NCBI RefSeq assembly: GCF_014208045.1 | Contig: NZ_JACHML010000001.1 | Span: 1,178,001-1,242,000, forward strand | Origin: Microbacterium thalassium | Lineage (GTDB): Bacteria; Actinomycetota; Actinomycetes; Actinomycetales; Microbacteriaceae | Reading direction: 5' to 3' | Length of the DNA stretch: 64,000 bases | Shown: positions 17,877-27,022 of the stretch, piece after piece | Position numbering within the stretch: position 1 is the stretch's first letter | Layout of the letters: each line of letters starts with the position of its first letter | Translations under genes and position numbers: made by a program | Notes under the pieces: generated by a model | Told to the model about the DNA's origin: nothing | The model's database searches: none | What the model saw: the letters and a program-made list of their open reading frames with translations, nothing else

Positions 17877-18413
17877 CTAGAGGGGCTCGGGCTGTGGACG
17901 TGGGTCGGTGAAGTCGCCGGCCCCCTTGCGCAGGCGGGCGATGAGCCGCACCACCTCGGCCGTCTCGTCGGCGTCGAGCCCGGGGCTCTCGAACACGTTC
18001 GTGTTGAGGGCGGCCGTGGCCCGCTCGACCAGGTCGCGGCCCGCATCGGTGATGACCAGCATCGCCGCGCGGCCGTCCACAGGGTGCGGCTCGCGCTCGG
18101 CGAGCTCATCGCGCACGAGCCGATCGACGGTGTTCGTCACGCTCGTGGGATGCACCTGCAGGCGGGCGATGGCGCTGGCCATCGGCATCCGTCCCTGTCT
18201 CGTGAAGGCGAGCAGGCGCAGCATCTCGTAGCGCGCGAACGAGAGGCCGAAGGGCTTGAGCGTCGCGTCGATGCGGGCCAGCAGCAGCTGATGCGCTCGC
18301 ATGACCGACGTGACGAGGGTCATGCCGCCGGCGGAATCCTCCCAGCCGTGGGCGATCCACTGGCGCTTCGCCTCGGCGATGGGGTCGACCGGCAGCGGTG
18401 CGTTCCTCGGCAT
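17877..18413 (-). CDS. MarR-family transcriptional regulator
   Basis: A 178-residue MarR-type winged-helix regulator; GAAGGAG lies about 6 bases before the ATG at 18413. The core reads FARYEMLRLLAFTRQGRMPMASAIARLQVHPTSVTNTVDRLVRDELAEREPHPVDGRAAMLVITDAGRDL: helix-turn-helix about residues 70-105, then the beta wing with the DGR turn. The long N-terminal segment (DPIAEAKRQWIAHGWED) occurs in actinobacterial MarR proteins next to acyl-CoA genes. It heads the minus-strand block containing the liv transporter genes, 45 bp beyond the livM stop, and converges on the valine-type operon. It may control either; the ligand is unknown. Confidence 0.88.
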   Translation of the reverse strand: MPRNAPLPVDPIAEAKRQWIAHGWEDSAGGMTLVTSVMRAHQLLLARIDATLKPFGLSFARYEMLRLLAFTRQGRMPMASAIARLQVHPTSVTNTVDRLVRDELAEREPHPVDGRAAMLVITDAGRDLVERATAALNTNVFESPGLDADETAEVVRLIARLRKGAGDFTDPRPQPEPL

Positions 18414-18457
18414 CCGTGGCTCCTTCCGCGCACGACCACGCTACCGGCGCGCCGCCG

Positions 18458-19519
18458 TCAGGCGCGTCCGGGACGCCGGCCGGGCAGCCGATCCACGGCA
18501 GGGGCGAGGATGCCGCGCAGCAGCCCGACGAGGCCGTACGGGACGAAGAACGCGAAGACCATCAGCACGACGCCATACGTGACGCCGGTGGCCGACGCGC
18601 TCAGCGCCGACGTCCAGGTCGGCACGTACTGCACGAACAGGGCACCCAGGACCGCGCCCGGCACGGTCGCCAGGCCGCCCACGACGATGAGCGTCACGAA
18701 CGAGATCGACATCGCCAGCCCAAAGTTCTCGGGCCCGATGAACTCCAGCAGCAGCGCATACAGTCCGCCGGCGACGCCGGCGTAGACCGCGGATGCCGCG
18801 AACAGCCGCGTCTTGGTCTGCCACACGTCGACGCCGAGGGTCTCGGCGACGAGCTCCGCATCGCGGACGGCGACGAAGGAGCGCCCGAGGCGGCCGCGCG
18901 CGAGGCGGCGCGTGACGAGGTAGGCGAGCCCGGCGCACGCGAGCGCGAGGTAGAACACCCATTGGTCGTGCTCGAGCGCGACCCATGCCGGCGGGTCGGC
19001 GTCGATCGCGATGCCCCGATTGCCGCGCGTGAGGTCGCCGAGCGCACGGATGGCGGACGGTGTCGCGATCGCCATCGCGAGGGTGACCAGACCCAGCTGG
19101 AGCCCCTTCAGCCGCAGCGCGGGGAGCCCGATGAGGTATCCGATCACGAAGGGGACGGCGCCGGCGACGACGAGGGTGAGCGGATGCGGCCAGCCGGCCT
19201 GACCGGCGATCACGACGCTGTACGCGCCCATGGCGAAGAACGCCGAGTGGCCGAGCGAGACCTGTCCGCCGAACCCGACGAGCAGGTTGAGCCCGAGGCC
19301 CACGATCGTCCAGATCATGACGAGCGTCACCGTCTGGTTGATGTACGACGGATTGACCAGGGGCAGCGCCAGCAGTGCCGCCGCCGAGCCGAGGCCGATC
19401 GTCCAGCGCAGCCACACCGGCGGGTTCAGCGCGGCGCGGGGGCGGCGCAGCCAGTCGAGCAGCGTGGTGCGCGGCGGCGTGGTGTGCTCCACCGTGCGGA
19501 CGGGGGTCGTGGTGGTCAT
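18458..19519 (-). CDS. livM: Branched-chain amino acid ABC transporter permease LivM
   Basis: A 353-residue inner-membrane permease with about ten hydrophobic segments. The ATG at 19519-19517 overlaps the livH stop, which fixes the start; a long upstream open frame in the same phase is only the shadow of livH. LivM marks: TIVGLGLNLLVGFGGQVSLGHSAFFAMGAYSV (the conserved GxxSLGxAxF motif) and the EAA-type cytoplasmic loop AETLGVDVWQTKTRLFAASAVYAGVAGGLYA. A hydrophilic N-terminus of about 35 residues precedes the first helix. It pairs with LivH to form the channel energised by LivG/LivF. Confidence 0.92.
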   Translation of the reverse strand: MTTTTPVRTVEHTTPPRTTLLDWLRRPRAALNPPVWLRWTIGLGSAAALLALPLVNPSYINQTVTLVMIWTIVGLGLNLLVGFGGQVSLGHSAFFAMGAYSVVIAGQAGWPHPLTLVVAGAVPFVIGYLIGLPALRLKGLQLGLVTLAMAIATPSAIRALGDLTRGNRGIAIDADPPAWVALEHDQWVFYLALACAGLAYLVTRRLARGRLGRSFVAVRDAELVAETLGVDVWQTKTRLFAASAVYAGVAGGLYALLLEFIGPENFGLAMSISFVTLIVVGGLATVPGAVLGALFVQYVPTWTSALSASATGVTYGVVLMVFAFFVPYGLVGLLRGILAPAVDRLPGRRPGRA

Positions 19520-20394
19520 GCGCGCACCAGCTCCTTCCGGCCGAAGAGGCCCTGCGGCCGCGCCAGCAGCACCGCCACGATGAGGGCGAGCGCGACGACC
19601 TGCTTCAGTTCGCCGCCCACGGCGGGCACGAGCGTGCCCGCGAGGTTCTCGACGATGCCGACCGCGACGCCGCCGACCAGAGCGCCGAACGGCGACTCGA
19701 GTCCGCCGAGGATCGCCGCGGCGAACGCGTAGATGAGGACGGGCGCCATCATCCCGGGGTGCAGGAACAGCTCGGGCGCGATCAGGACGCCCGCGACCGC
19801 GCTGACGGCGCCGGCGATCGCCCATCCCGTCGACATCATGCGGCCGGTCGAGACGCCCGAAAGCTCGGACGACTCGGGAGCCGACACCGAAGCCCGCATC
19901 TGCAGACCCACGCGTGTATAGCGGAAGAGGACGGCGAGCAGCAGGGCGATGGCTGCCACGCTCAGCACGATGCCGGCGTCCTGGCGCGAGACGGCGACGG
20001 GGCCGAGCTGGACGATACCGGCGCCGAACAGCGGCGGGACCTCCTTCGTCTGGTAGGTCCAGACCCAGCCGATCAGCGCGTTCATCGCGATCATGAGCCC
20101 GAGGCTCACGATGATCACCGGCAGGTGCTGGTGGCGGCGAACGAGGGGGCGGAAGAGGACGCGCTCGGCGGCCACCGAGAACACCGCCATGAAGGTCATC
20201 GACGCCAGCAGCGCGAGCCAGGGCGGTGCGCCCCACGCGATCGCCTGCCACGCGATGTACGCGCCGAGCAGGGCGAACTCGCCCTGCGCGAAGTTGAGCG
20301 TGCGCGACGCCCGGAAGACGAGCACGATCGCCAGGGCGAGGGCGCCGTAGACGGCTCCCGTCGCGATACCGTCGGCCAGCTGCTGCAGGATCAT
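19516..20394 (-). CDS. livH: Branched-chain amino acid ABC transporter permease LivH
   Basis: A 292-residue membrane permease with eight or so helices, beginning MILQQLADGIATGAVYGALALAIVLVFRASRTLNFAQGEFALLGAYIA, the near-invariant LivH opening. The cytoplasmic coupling loop (SELSGVSTGRMMSTGWAIAGAVSAVAGVLIAP) and the GGLESPFGALVGGVAVGIVENL segment are also diagnostic. It starts 6 bp after the livF stop and overlaps livM. Together the five genes form a complete importer; substrate within the branched-chain/neutral amino acid or short amide range cannot be set from sequence. Confidence 0.93.
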   Translation of the reverse strand: MILQQLADGIATGAVYGALALAIVLVFRASRTLNFAQGEFALLGAYIAWQAIAWGAPPWLALLASMTFMAVFSVAAERVLFRPLVRRHQHLPVIIVSLGLMIAMNALIGWVWTYQTKEVPPLFGAGIVQLGPVAVSRQDAGIVLSVAAIALLLAVLFRYTRVGLQMRASVSAPESSELSGVSTGRMMSTGWAIAGAVSAVAGVLIAPELFLHPGMMAPVLIYAFAAAILGGLESPFGALVGGVAVGIVENLAGTLVPAVGGELKQVVALALIVAVLLARPQGLFGRKELVRA

Positions 20395-20400
20395 CGTCGA

Positions 20401-21108
20401 TCACACCCCCAAATACGCGCGGCGGACGTCGTCGTTGCCGCGCATCGAGTCGGCGGATCCGGCGGCCACGATCGTGCCGCTCTCGAGCACCATCGCGTCG
20501 TCGGCGACATCGAGGGCGAGATCGGCGTTCTGCTCCACGACGACCATCGCCACGCCCGTCTCGCGGCAGACCGTGTCGAGCGAGGCGAACATCTCGGCGG
20601 TGATCTTGGGCGCCAGGCCCAGCGACGGCTCGTCGAGCAGGACGACCCGCGGGCGGGACATGAAGGCGCGCGCGATCGCGAGCATCTGCTGCTCGCCGCC
20701 CGAGAGCCCCGCCGCGTTCTGGTCGATGCGCTCGCCGAGCCGCGGGAACTGCCGGACCCATCGCTCGAGATCCTCGGCCGCCTCGGTGCGGGTGCGCGTC
20801 GTCGCGCCGACGAGCAGGTTCTCGCGCACCGAGAGGTCCTTGATGGTCCCGCGGCCCTGCGGCACGTGGGCGATGCCTGCCCGTGCGATGCGATGCGTCG
20901 CCAGGCCCATGACGTCCCGGCCGTCGAGCCGCACGTGGCCGCGCGCCTGGCAGAGGCCGCTGATCGCGCGCAGCGTCGTGGTCTTGCCGGCGCCGTTGCC
21001 GCCGAGGATCACGAGACGCCCGCCCTCGGCGACGTCGAAGCCGACGTCGCGCAGCACGGTCGCGCGGCCGTAGCCGGCCGTCTCCAGTTCGACGCTGAGC
21101 AGTGTCAT
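20401..21108 (-). CDS. livF: Branched-chain amino acid ABC transporter ATP-binding protein LivF
   Basis: A 235-residue ABC ATPase. The ATG at 21108-21106 overlaps the livG stop. Motifs: Walker [15 protein letters not shown]-loop region HVPQGRGTIKDLSVRENL, signature LSGGEQQMLAIARAFMSRPRVVLLDEPSLGLAPKI, H-switch VVVEQNADLAL. The HVPQGR...LSVRENL stretch separates LivF from LivG. Cytoplasmic, binds one of the two membrane subunits. Confidence 0.94.
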   Translation of the reverse strand: MTLLSVELETAGYGRATVLRDVGFDVAEGGRLVILGGNGAGKTTTLRAISGLCQARGHVRLDGRDVMGLATHRIARAGIAHVPQGRGTIKDLSVRENLLVGATTRTRTEAAEDLERWVRQFPRLGERIDQNAAGLSGGEQQMLAIARAFMSRPRVVLLDEPSLGLAPKITAEMFASLDTVCRETGVAMVVVEQNADLALDVADDAMVLESGTIVAAGSADSMRGNDDVRRAYLGV

Positions 21109-21875
21109 GCCGCCGCCCCTCCCAGATAGGCCGCGACGACGGCCGGATCGTTCGCGACGTCCGCGGGCTCGCCCTCGGCGATCTTGCGCCCGAGGTTGAG
21201 GACGACGACGCGATCGCACACGCGCATGACGAGCGCCATGTGGTGCTCGACCAGCAGGATGGCTGTCCCGCGCTCGCGGGCCAGACGCCTGATGGTGTCG
21301 GCGAGTTCGAGCACCTCGCTGTGGATCAGCCCGTTGGCCGGCTCGTCGATGAGCAGCAGCCGGGGCTCGCTCACGAGCGCCCGCGCAAGCTCCACGCGCT
21401 TGAGCGTGCCGAAGGGGAGCACGGCGACGGGGACGTCGGCGGCACCGGCGAGACCGAGGGCGTCGAGCACGGCCATCGCCGAGGCGCGCTGCGACCGTTC
21501 GCTGCGCTTGACCTGGGGGAGCGCGAGGGCGGTCGCCCAGTAGCCGCCGTGGGACACGTGATAGGTGCCCGCCATCACGTTCTCGAGCACGGTCTGCGAC
21601 ATGAGCAGGCCGATGTTCTGGAACGTACGGCTCACCCCGAGGTCGGTGATGCGGTGGCGGGGCATCCCGATGACATGCCGGCCGCCCACGCGGATCATGC
21701 CCGACTGGGGCCGATACAGCCCGTTGATGCAGTTGAAGAGGCTCGTCTTGCCGGCGCCGTTGGGCCCGATGAGGCCGACGATCTCGCCCTCGCCGACGGT
21801 GAAGCTGGGCCCGTCGAGCGCTCGGACGCCGCCGAACGACAGTTCGACTTCAGCGACCTCGAGGATGGCGTTCAT
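21105..21875 (-). CDS. livG: Branched-chain amino acid ABC transporter ATP-binding protein LivG
   Basis: A 256-residue ABC ATPase; AGGAGAACC directly precedes the ATG at 21875. Walker [21 protein letters not shown], the LivG-specific GVSRTFQNIGLL, and LLLIDEPANGL as Walker B are present. The usual LSGGQ signature is replaced: the region reads VAVLPFGTLKRVELARALVSEPR, where LPFGTLKRVE takes its place, as in many LivG proteins (LPYGxQRxLE). C-terminal VEHHMALVMRVCDRVVVLNLGRKIAEGEP is the H-loop. It lies 59 bp downstream of the binding-protein gene with a strong hairpin between. Confidence 0.93.
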   Translation of the reverse strand: MNAILEVAEVELSFGGVRALDGPSFTVGEGEIVGLIGPNGAGKTSLFNCINGLYRPQSGMIRVGGRHVIGMPRHRITDLGVSRTFQNIGLLMSQTVLENVMAGTYHVSHGGYWATALALPQVKRSERSQRASAMAVLDALGLAGAADVPVAVLPFGTLKRVELARALVSEPRLLLIDEPANGLIHSEVLELADTIRRLARERGTAILLVEHHMALVMRVCDRVVVLNLGRKIAEGEPADVANDPAVVAAYLGGAAA

Positions 21876-21894
21876 GGTTCTCCTGGAACAGCGG

Positions 21895-21925
21895 AGCGGG
21901 GCCGGCCGCTGCGGCCGACCCCGCT
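21895..21925 (-). terminator. Intercistronic hairpin between the binding-protein gene and livG
   Basis: AGCGGGGCCGGCCGC (21895-21909) and GCGGCCGACCCCGCT (21911-21925) pair in 14 of 15 positions with a 1-nt gap. It lies 9 bp past the stop of the substrate-binding gene and 20 bp before livG. Such structures usually lower read-through and protect the upstream message, giving more binding protein than ATPase. Confidence 0.7.
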
Positions 21926-21934
21926 GCCGGTCGG

Positions 21935-23209
21935 TCAGTCGACGGTGTACGTGCCGTCCTGCAGGTCCCACGTGCTGCCGTTGAACACCTGCACGCCGAT
22001 CTCCTGGAACGTGTACGGGTAGTCGGCCGACGTGGACACCGGGATCGGCGACAGGTCGAGTTCGAGTCCGTCGAACGATGTCGCCGCGGCGAGCAGCGCC
22101 TCTCGCGTGCACCCGTCCATCGACGACAGCGCCGCCTCGAGCAGCTGGGCCGTCTGGTACCCGGCCGCCGACGGGGCGAACATCGCGTTGACCTCGTCGG
22201 GGTGGGCGGCGGCGAACTCGGTCCAGGCGTCGAAGCCCGCGTCGCCGGCCAGCGACGCGTCGGTGATGTCCTTCGTGTACGCGATCGAGATCACGCCGTC
22301 GGCCGCGCCCTCGCCGGCGGGCTTGAGGAAGAAGGTCGCATCGGCGGCCGGTGCGCTGATGACGGTGGTCGCGTCCCAGCCGAGTTCGAGCTTCTTCTTC
22401 AGCGACTGCGTCGCGAAGGCGCCCACGGCCCAGTCGAGGAAGATGTCGGCGTCGGATGCCGCGAGGGCCGTCACCTGGCTGTCGACGGTCGCCGCCGACA
22501 GCTCGTAGTTCTCGGCGGCCACGATCTCGACGCCGGTCCCCTCGAAGACCGCCTCGAAGCCCTCGTAGACGCTCTCGCCGAAGTCGTCGTTCTGGTAGAG
22601 GATCGCCGCCGTCGCCTCGGGGTGGTTCTCGGTGATGTACGTCGCGAGCGTCTCGACCTCGAAGCTGTACTGGGGCATGAAGCCGATCGTCCAGTCGGTG
22701 TCGCCTTCGTGCAGCGCCGGGATCGCGTCGGTGCCGGTGCCGACGAACAGGTTCGGAATGCCGTTCTCCTCGATGTAGGGCGCGACGCCGATCGCAGCGC
22801 CCGTGCCCAGCACGCCCGCCAGGGCGAACACCTCGTCCTGCTCGACCAGCGTGCGGACGTTGGTCGAGGTCTTGGCCGGGTCGTAGCCGTCGTCCATGAC
22901 GATGACCTCCACCTCGCGCTGCGTGCCGTCCGCGAACGTCAGGCCGCCCGCGGCGTTGATGTCGTCGAAGTAGACCTTCATGGTCGTGCCGATGGCGCCG
23001 TAAGCGGCCGCGGGCCCCGACAGCGGCAGGCTCGTGCCGACCGTGACGGTGTCGTCGGTGAAGCCCGCATCGCAGGCGTCGGCCATCCCCGTCTCGTCGG
23101 GGCTCGTGCCGGTGTCGCGGCCGGCGCAGCCCGAGACGACCAGGGTGCAGGCGAAGCCGACGGCGGCGAGTGTGAGCATGCGTGCTCGTGTGATGTGCAG
23201 ATGAGACAT
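21935..23209 (-). CDS. Branched-chain amino acid ABC transporter substrate-binding lipoprotein
   Basis: A 424-residue periplasmic-binding-type protein (LivJ/LivK family) tethered as a lipoprotein. GGAGGAACG precedes the ATG at 23209. The signal peptide ends in lipobox VSGC with Cys28. The mature domain has TVTVGTSLPLSGPAAAYGAIGTTMKVYFDDINAAGGL, the family's opening strand-helix motif, and later the FGESVYEGFEAVF and DAWTEFAAAHPDEVNAMFAPSAAGYQTAQLLEAAL segments. First gene of the liv operon; a short hairpin separates it from livG. Ligand unproven; amide/urea-type and BCAA-type members are hard to separate. Confidence 0.92.
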   Translation of the reverse strand: MSHLHITRARMLTLAAVGFACTLVVSGCAGRDTGTSPDETGMADACDAGFTDDTVTVGTSLPLSGPAAAYGAIGTTMKVYFDDINAAGGLTFADGTQREVEVIVMDDGYDPAKTSTNVRTLVEQDEVFALAGVLGTGAAIGVAPYIEENGIPNLFVGTGTDAIPALHEGDTDWTIGFMPQYSFEVETLATYITENHPEATAAILYQNDDFGESVYEGFEAVFEGTGVEIVAAENYELSAATVDSQVTALAASDADIFLDWAVGAFATQSLKKKLELGWDATTVISAPAADATFFLKPAGEGAADGVISIAYTKDITDASLAGDAGFDAWTEFAAAHPDEVNAMFAPSAAGYQTAQLLEAALSSMDGCTREALLAAATSFDGLELDLSPIPVSTSADYPYTFQEIGVQVFNGSTWDLQDGTYTVD

Positions 23210-23556
23210 CGTTCCTCCTCGAACGGTGCTTCGGTGGTGCGCTGTTCACGGCAGTCTGCCAAAACAGAGCGCGAATGTCACGGATTTTGTTAATTGCAAT
23301 TCACGTATGCAAGATTGCGTTCGATCAATCAATGAAGGAGCATGCGCGAGCGAAGTGAACTTTCGATCACGTCACCATTTGGGCGGGGGTGATGGCCGGA
23401 GCGTCCTCGAACCCGCGCGGGGGCGCTGCCGGCCGTCGTGAGCAGTCCACAAACGGCCCCTCCGGCAGTCCGGTGTCGTTCGTAGGATTCCTCGCCCCGG
23501 CTCGGGCGGGGTCCTGCGCGTGAATAGACTCGTGTCGTCGAAGGAGCAGATTCGAA
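23210..23556. promoter_or_regulatory. Divergent promoter region between the liv operon and etfB
   Basis: A 347-bp gap without a gene. It holds an unusually AT-rich patch near 23280-23330 with a perfect palindrome AATTGCAATT (23292-23301), a likely regulator site or promoter core for the leftward liv operon. On the etfB side, TAGACT (23525-23530) is a plausible -10 box, followed by AAGGAG (23541-23546) before the ATG at 23557. I see no small gene in the remainder. Confidence 0.5.
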
Positions 23557-24333
23557 ATGAAGATCGTCGTCCTGGTCAAGGAGGTCCCGGACACCTACGG
23601 TGACCGGAAGCTCAATCTCGAGACGGGGCTCGCCGAGCGCGATGCGAGCGACCGCGTGATCGATGAGATCGGCGAGCGCGCCCTCGAGGTGGCGCTGTCG
23701 TATGCCGACGCGAACGCGGGAACCGAGGTGGTGGTGCTGTCGATGGCCGCTGAGGCGTCGGCCGCGACCGTGCGCAAGGGGCTCGCGATGGGTGCGGCAT
23801 CCGCCATTCAGGTGGTCGACGAGCAACTCGCCGGTGCAGACCTGGGGCTGACCGCAGAGGTGCTCGCCGCGGCGCTGCAGCGCACGGACTTCGACCTCGT
23901 CATCGCCGGCAACCTGTCGACGGACGGCTCAGGCGGTGTGATCCCCGCGATGGTCGCCGAGATCCTCGACGTGCCGGCCGCCACGATGCTGAACACGGTC
24001 GAGATCACCGCCGACGCGGTCTCGGGTCAGCGGGCGACCGACGGCGGCGCCGCGGCCGTCAGCGCGCAGCTGCCCGCGCTCATCTCCGTCACCGAGGCGC
24101 TTCCCGACGCACGCTTCCCCAACTTCAAGGGCATCATGGCGGCGAAGAAGAAGCCGTTCGAGACGCTGTCGCTGGCCGACCTCGACCTCGACCCCATGGA
24201 CCCCGCCGCGTCGCGCTCGATCATGACGACCATCAGTGAGAAGCCGCCGCGCGAGGCGGGCGTGAAGATCACCGACGAGGGCGACGCGGGCGAGCAGCTC
24301 GCGGACTTCCTCATCCAGAACCGGCTCGCGTAA
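23557..24333 (+). CDS. etfB: Electron transfer flavoprotein beta subunit
   Basis: A 258-residue ETF beta subunit, AMP-binding partner of EtfA. It opens [19 protein letters not shown], continues through [22 protein letters not shown] and [26 protein letters not shown], the nucleotide-binding core. The [28 protein letters not shown] segment matches the docking (recognition) loop that touches dehydrogenase partners. It takes electrons from acyl-CoA dehydrogenases such as the one at 14849. It is separated from etfA by 16 bp. Confidence 0.95.
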   Translation: MKIVVLVKEVPDTYGDRKLNLETGLAERDASDRVIDEIGERALEVALSYADANAGTEVVVLSMAAEASAATVRKGLAMGAASAIQVVDEQLAGADLGLTAEVLAAALQRTDFDLVIAGNLSTDGSGGVIPAMVAEILDVPAATMLNTVEITADAVSGQRATDGGAAAVSAQLPALISVTEALPDARFPNFKGIMAAKKKPFETLSLADLDLDPMDPAASRSIMTTISEKPPREAGVKITDEGDAGEQLADFLIQNRLA

Positions 24334-24349
24334 GGGGGAGCAGAACAAC

Positions 24350-25318
24350 ATGGCTGATTTCGCAAGCGATTCGATCCTCGTCCTGCTCGACGTGACGCCC
24401 TCGGGCGCGCTCGCCGCATCGTCGGCCGGGCTCCTGGGCGCAGCATCCACCGTCGGCACACCCGTCGCGCTCGTCGTGGGCGACGAGAAGCTCGCAGCGG
24501 ATGCCGCGGCCCTCGGCGCCGGCACCGTCCTGGTCGCCGCTCCCGGCGAGGGGCTCGTCGTCCCGGTCGCCGACGCGCTGACCGCGGCCGCCGAGCTCGT
24601 GCGCCCCGACGCGATCCTCGCGTCGCAGTCGATCGAGGGCCGTGAGGCGGCGGCCCGGTTCGCCGCCCGCACCCGCGCCGGCCTGTGCGTCGACGCGATC
24701 GGCGTCTCGCGCGACGACCTGGGCGTCGTCGCCCAGCACTCGGTCTACGGCGGTTCGTACAACGTCGAGGCGTCCGTCACCTTCGGCGCCCCCGTCATCA
24801 CGGTGCGCCAGGGGTCGATCGACGCCCGCGCCGAGGCCGTCGCGTCGCCGGTCGTCGAGACGCTCGAGGTGACCGCCTCCGGCCGCAAGGCCGCGACGGT
24901 CGGCGCTGTCGAAGAGGCCGTGGTGACCTCGTCCCGCCCCGAACTGCGGGGTGCCGCGAAGGTCGTCTCGGGCGGTCGCGGCCTCGGCTCCGGTGAGAAG
25001 TTCTCGCTCGTCGACGACCTCGCCGACGCGCTCGGCGCCGCCGTCGGCGCCTCGCGAGCCGCGGTCGACGCCGGCTACGTGCCGCAGTCGTACCAGGTCG
25101 GACAGACCGGTGTCTCGGTGTCGCCGCAGCTGTATGTCGCTTTGGGAATCTCGGGCGCGATCCAGCACAAGGCCGGGATGCAGACGGCGAAGACGATCGT
25201 CGCCATCAACAAGGACGCCGATGCCCCGATCTTCGAGATCGCCGACTTCGGCGTCGTGGGCGACCTGTTCACCGTCGTGCCGCAGCTGATCGCGGCGCTC
25301 GAGGCGAAGAAGAAGTAG
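24350..25318 (+). CDS. etfA: Electron transfer flavoprotein alpha subunit
   Basis: A 322-residue ETF alpha subunit; GGGGGAG precedes the ATG at 24350. The C-terminal FAD domain is intact: [70 protein letters not shown] (FAD-binding signature), and [22 protein letters not shown]. Together with EtfB it carries electrons from flavin dehydrogenases to the respiratory chain. No ETF:quinone oxidoreductase gene follows; instead a membrane cytochrome starts 11 bp later. Confidence 0.95.
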   Translation: MADFASDSILVLLDVTPSGALAASSAGLLGAASTVGTPVALVVGDEKLAADAAALGAGTVLVAAPGEGLVVPVADALTAAAELVRPDAILASQSIEGREAAARFAARTRAGLCVDAIGVSRDDLGVVAQHSVYGGSYNVEASVTFGAPVITVRQGSIDARAEAVASPVVETLEVTASGRKAATVGAVEEAVVTSSRPELRGAAKVVSGGRGLGSGEKFSLVDDLADALGAAVGASRAAVDAGYVPQSYQVGQTGVSVSPQLYVALGISGAIQHKAGMQTAKTIVAINKDADAPIFEIADFGVVGDLFTVVPQLIAALEAKKK

Positions 25319-25329
25319 GGCCGGCGGGT

Positions 25330-26988
25330 ATGGCGACGTACACGGCGACGGTCCGGCAGGGCCTGCCCCGCACGCCCGGCGGCTCCGCCTGGCCTCCCGC
25401 CGGCGAAGCCCCGATCGAGGTGGCCGAGCAGGTCGGGACGACCGCCGAGGATCCTGCGGTCGCGGTCGCGGCCGCCCCTGAGGTGTCGGTCGCCGCGACG
25501 CCGGTGGCCGCCGCCCCCGTCGCCGAGCAGCCCCAGCCCGTCGCCGCGCCCGCCGTCGCGCCGGTCGCCGCATCCGCCGTCGCCATCCGCCGTGGCCTTC
25601 CGCGAACGCCGGGTGGCGAGCCGTGGCCGCCCGCCGATTTCGCCGCCGGAGGTGCGCCCGCGGTCGCTCCCGCGAGCCCCGCTGCGCAACCCGCCGCCGC
25701 GGCGCCGCCGGCGATCGCCGAGACTCCTCAGCCTGCCGATGCGCCGGTCGCGGCCGCCGCCGCACCCGCCGCCGCCGTCCCGGTCGCGGCCGCATCCGCC
25801 ATCGCGGTCCGGCGAGGCCTGCCGCGTACGCCGGGTGGCGACGCCTGGCCGCCCGCCGACTTCGCGGCGGCCGCCGCCCCGGCCCCGGCCGAGACGGCCG
25901 CCGCCGCGCCGGTCCCTGCGGAGACGGCTGCCGCGGTCGTTGCCGCGGAGCCCACGGTCGCCACCGTCGCACCCGCCGCCGAGGTCGTTCCGGCCGAGGA
26001 CTACTCGACGCCGCTGCCGTTCACCCGCACCGTGTGGGCGGGCGAGACCGCGTTCACGCGCCCGGCGCCGAAGCCCGAGCCGCAGCGCGTCGGCCCCTTC
26101 ACGAAGGGGCAGTGGGCGGGAGCCGTCATCATCGGCGGCGCGGGCCTGCTGTTCGCGGCCGGCATGGTCGTCGTCGCGGTCCAGTGGCTGCTGAGCCTCG
26201 AGTTCATGCAGGAGTTCCTCGCCGACTACCCGGGCGAGTACCACCTGCCCGAGAGCGCACCGGTCGGGTTCCCGGCCTGGCTGGGGTGGCAGCACTTCTT
26301 CAATGTGTTCCTGATGGTCCTCATCATCCGGTCGGGTCTGACGATCCGCACCGAGAAGCGGCCGACCGCGTTCTGGTCGCCGCGGAACAACCCCAAGCGC
26401 AAGATCAGCCTGACGATCTGGTTCCACCAGTCCCTGGACCTGCTGTGGGTCATCAACGGCGTCGCGTTCGTGGTGCTGCTGTTCGTGTCGGGCCAGTGGA
26501 TGCGGATCGTCCCCACCTCGTGGGAGGTGTTCCCCAACGCCCTGTCGGCGGCACTGCAGTACGTGTCGCTGGACTGGCCGACCGAGAACGGCTGGGTCAA
26601 CTACAACTCCCTCCAGCAGCTCGCCTACTTCGCGACCGTGTTCCTCGCGGCGCCGCTCGCGGCGATCACGGGTGTGCGGATGGGCGGGCTGTGGCCGAAG
26701 AACGCCAAGACCCTCAACAAGGTCTATCCGGTGGAGTGGGCGCGCACCGTGCACTTCCCGGTGATGCTGTACTTCGTGCTGTTCATCTTCGTGCACGTCG
26801 TGCTGGTCCTCGCCACCGGGGCGCTGCGGAACCTGAACCACATGTACGGCGCGCAGGACGCCGACAACTGGGTTGGCTTCTGGATCTTCGTCGCCTCCCT
26901 CGTCGTCATCGCCGCCGCGTGGGTCGCCGCCCGGCCCCTCGTGCTCGCCCCCATCGCCCGACTGTTCGGCAAGGTCTCCGGGCGCTGA
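25330..26988 (+). CDS. Membrane cytochrome b/b6-domain protein with N-terminal GLPRTPGG repeats
   Basis: A 552-residue protein in two parts. Residues 1 to about 250 are Ala/Pro-rich and carry three copies of a motif [16 protein letters not shown] (GLPRTPGG at 11-18, 89-96 and 163-170), spaced 78 and 74 residues apart. From about 255 on it is a membrane domain of the b561/Ni-hydrogenase cytochrome b type. Histidines that could bind two b hemes are His322 (GWQHFF), His366 (WFHQSL), His475 (TVHFPV) and His489 (FVHVVL); the last two are 14 apart, as expected. The gene follows etfA by 11 bp, suggesting an electron path from ETF to a membrane heme protein. The N-terminal part is probably cytoplasmic and disordered between motifs. 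Partner unknown. Confidence 0.8.
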   Translation: MATYTATVRQGLPRTPGGSAWPPAGEAPIEVAEQVGTTAEDPAVAVAAAPEVSVAATPVAAAPVAEQPQPVAAPAVAPVAASAVAIRRGLPRTPGGEPWPPADFAAGGAPAVAPASPAAQPAAAAPPAIAETPQPADAPVAAAAAPAAAVPVAAASAIAVRRGLPRTPGGDAWPPADFAAAAAPAPAETAAAAPVPAETAAAVVAAEPTVATVAPAAEVVPAEDYSTPLPFTRTVWAGETAFTRPAPKPEPQRVGPFTKGQWAGAVIIGGAGLLFAAGMVVVAVQWLLSLEFMQEFLADYPGEYHLPESAPVGFPAWLGWQHFFNVFLMVLIIRSGLTIRTEKRPTAFWSPRNNPKRKISLTIWFHQSLDLLWVINGVAFVVLLFVSGQWMRIVPTSWEVFPNALSAALQYVSLDWPTENGWVNYNSLQQLAYFATVFLAAPLAAITGVRMGGLWPKNAKTLNKVYPVEWARTVHFPVMLYFVLFIFVHVVLVLATGALRNLNHMYGAQDADNWVGFWIFVASLVVIAAAWVAARPLVLAPIARLFGKVSGR

Positions 26989-27022
26989 CGCGCCGCGGAG
27001 AACGAGAGCGGATGCCGACCCG

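Noticed and set aside
21105-23249. A 714-codon frame that would fuse the liv binding protein region to LivG
   Set aside because: The upstream part is an Arg-rich shadow of the binding-protein gene; AGGAGAACC and ATG 21875 mark the real LivG start.
25330-25980. Frameshifted or spurious N-terminus of the cytochrome gene
   Set aside because: The Ala/Pro-rich part looked like a wrong-frame extension, but three well-conserved GLPRTPGG motifs in the same frame as the membrane domain show it is translated.
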